Origin: Deltaproteobacteria bacterium
GTDB taxonomy: Bacteria > Desulfobacterota > Desulfarculia > Adiutricales > Adiutricaceae
Assembly (NCBI GenBank): GCA_031257955.1
Contig: JAIRNQ010000315.1
Span: 1-13,321, forward strand
Reading direction: 5' to 3'
Length of the DNA stretch: 13,321 nt
Under the pieces are notes generated by a model. That model was not told where the DNA came from, did not search any database, and saw only the letters and a program-made list of their open reading frames with translations. A program made the translations under genes and the position numbers. Below, one piece after another: positions 12,637 through 13,321 of this stretch. How positions within the stretch are numbered: position 1 is the first letter of the stretch; each line of letters begins with the position of its first letter.

Positions 12637-13321
12637 ATGTTCCTAAAGCGCCTTGACATAGTGGGCTTTAAGTCCTTTACCGAGCGGACGTCGGTGCCCT
12701 TTAGCCAGGGCATCAGCGCCGTGGTCGGGCCCAACGGCTGCGGGAAAAGCAACATCATCGACGCCATCCGCTGTGTCATGGGCGAGCAGAGCCCCCGGCT
12801 CCTGCGGACCCGGAACATGGAGGATCTGCTCTTCAACGGTTCTTTGGGGCGCTCGCCGGCCTCGGTGGCCGAGGTCACCTTGACCTTGGCCCGCGACGAC
12901 GAGATCGCCAGGGGGCAAGCCGAGATCTCCGTGACCAGGCGGCTTTACCGGGGCGGCGACAGCGAGTACTTGATAAACAGGGCCCCCAGCCGGCTTAAGG
13001 ATCTGGTCAGGTTTTTTATCGAGGCCGGCATGGGCACCCGGGCCTATAACATCATCGAGCAGGAGAAAGTCGGCCGCCTGGTCGACGCCCCGCCCGAGGA
13101 AAGGCGTCTTTTGATCGACGAGGCCGCCGGCATCACCCGCTTTAAGGAACAAAAGAAAGATTCCGAAAAAAGGTTGGAGATAGCCGAGCAAAACCTGGCC
13201 ACCCTCGGGACCCTCTTGGCCGATTCGGCCAAACGCTTGGCCGCCGTGACCAAGGCCGCCGCCAAGGCCCACCGCTGGCAGGCCCTGCGGACCGAGCTGA
13301 GGGAACTGGAACTGGTCCTGT
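12637..13321 (+). CDS. smc: Chromosome segregation protein SMC, 3' end outside window
   Basis: The first 228 residues of an SMC ATPase are visible; the gene continues past the end of the window. The N-terminus MFLKRLDIVGFKSF is typical, with Walker A GPNGCGKS at 31-38 and the conserved DAIRCVMGEQSPRLLR helix. SEYLINRAPSRLKDLVRFFIEAGMG, then YNIIEQEKVGRLVDAPPEERRLLIDEAAGITRFK follow, the last being the SMC Q-loop-to-coiled-coil region. The charged heptad-like sequence beyond about residue 170 begins the first coiled coil. SMC forms the condensin-like complex with ScpA and ScpB for chromosome organisation. GAGG precedes ATG 12637 by only 3 nt, so the ribosome-binding site spacing is tight. The window also holds a second SMC-like ATPase, RecN. 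Confidence 0.96.
   Translation, partial: MFLKRLDIVGFKSFTERTSVPFSQGISAVVGPNGCGKSNIIDAIRCVMGEQSPRLLRTRNMEDLLFNGSLGRSPASVAEVTLTLARDDEIARGQAEISVTRRLYRGGDSEYLINRAPSRLKDLVRFFIEAGMGTRAYNIIEQEKVGRLVDAPPEERRLLIDEAAGITRFKEQKKDSEKRLEIAEQNLATLGTLLADSAKRLAAVTKAAAKAHRWQALRTELRELELVL

Overview
This is a GC-rich bacterial chromosomal segment with mostly co-oriented, closely spaced housekeeping genes. The gene content fits a Desulfobacterota-like (former Deltaproteobacteria) genome: a GspE/PilB-type ATPase, RecN, Tmk-TatD-Maf, a DUF3786 protein, TyrA, tRNA-Pro and SMC. DUF3786 proteins are most familiar from that group and from some anaerobes and archaea. This placement is inferred from gene content and base composition, not from a phylogenetic test.

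Layout. Positions 1-1275 hold the 3' part of a secretion/pilus assembly ATPase, followed by recN (1410-3197). A GC-rich gap with tandem palindromes leads to an MFS-type membrane protein, best started at GTG 3537. Positions 4686-5190 form the most unusual non-coding stretch. It has a near-consensus sigma70 promoter (4799-4828) followed by a leader of about 356 nt, which carries three tandem 59-bp repeats with hairpin-forming ends and then further hairpins. The leader ends at the start of an exported beta-carbonic anhydrase (5191-6321) that has a long Pro/Ala tail and three 16-residue repeats. A small secreted protein (6414-7043) follows and ends at a strong terminator (7081-7106). Next come tmk (7121-7876), tatD (7889-8797) and maf (8784-9389), which are tightly packed. 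A bidirectional terminator separates them from a convergent DUF3786 gene (9460-10119, minus strand).

A structured intergenic region of about 600 bp (10120-10726) separates the divergent DUF3786 gene from a two-gene plus-strand unit: an archease-like protein (10727-11161) and prephenate dehydrogenase tyrA (11165-12046). tRNA-Pro(GGG) with encoded CCA (12286-12362) has its own likely promoter upstream and a strong terminator downstream. An 18-bp perfect palindrome follows. The 5' end of smc (12637 onward) runs off the window.

Functional themes are genome maintenance (RecN, SMC, TatD, Maf, Tmk), CO2/bicarbonate interconversion in the cell envelope (carbonic anhydrase), secretion (GspE-like ATPase) and aromatic amino-acid synthesis (TyrA). 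No mobile element, CRISPR array or defence system is visible. The most distinctive property is recurrent short tandem duplication: the 59-bp leader repeat, a 48-bp coding repeat in the carbonic anhydrase, 15-bp units in tatD and tmk, and 12-bp units in recN. The carbonic anhydrase leader is the best candidate for an undescribed regulatory element.
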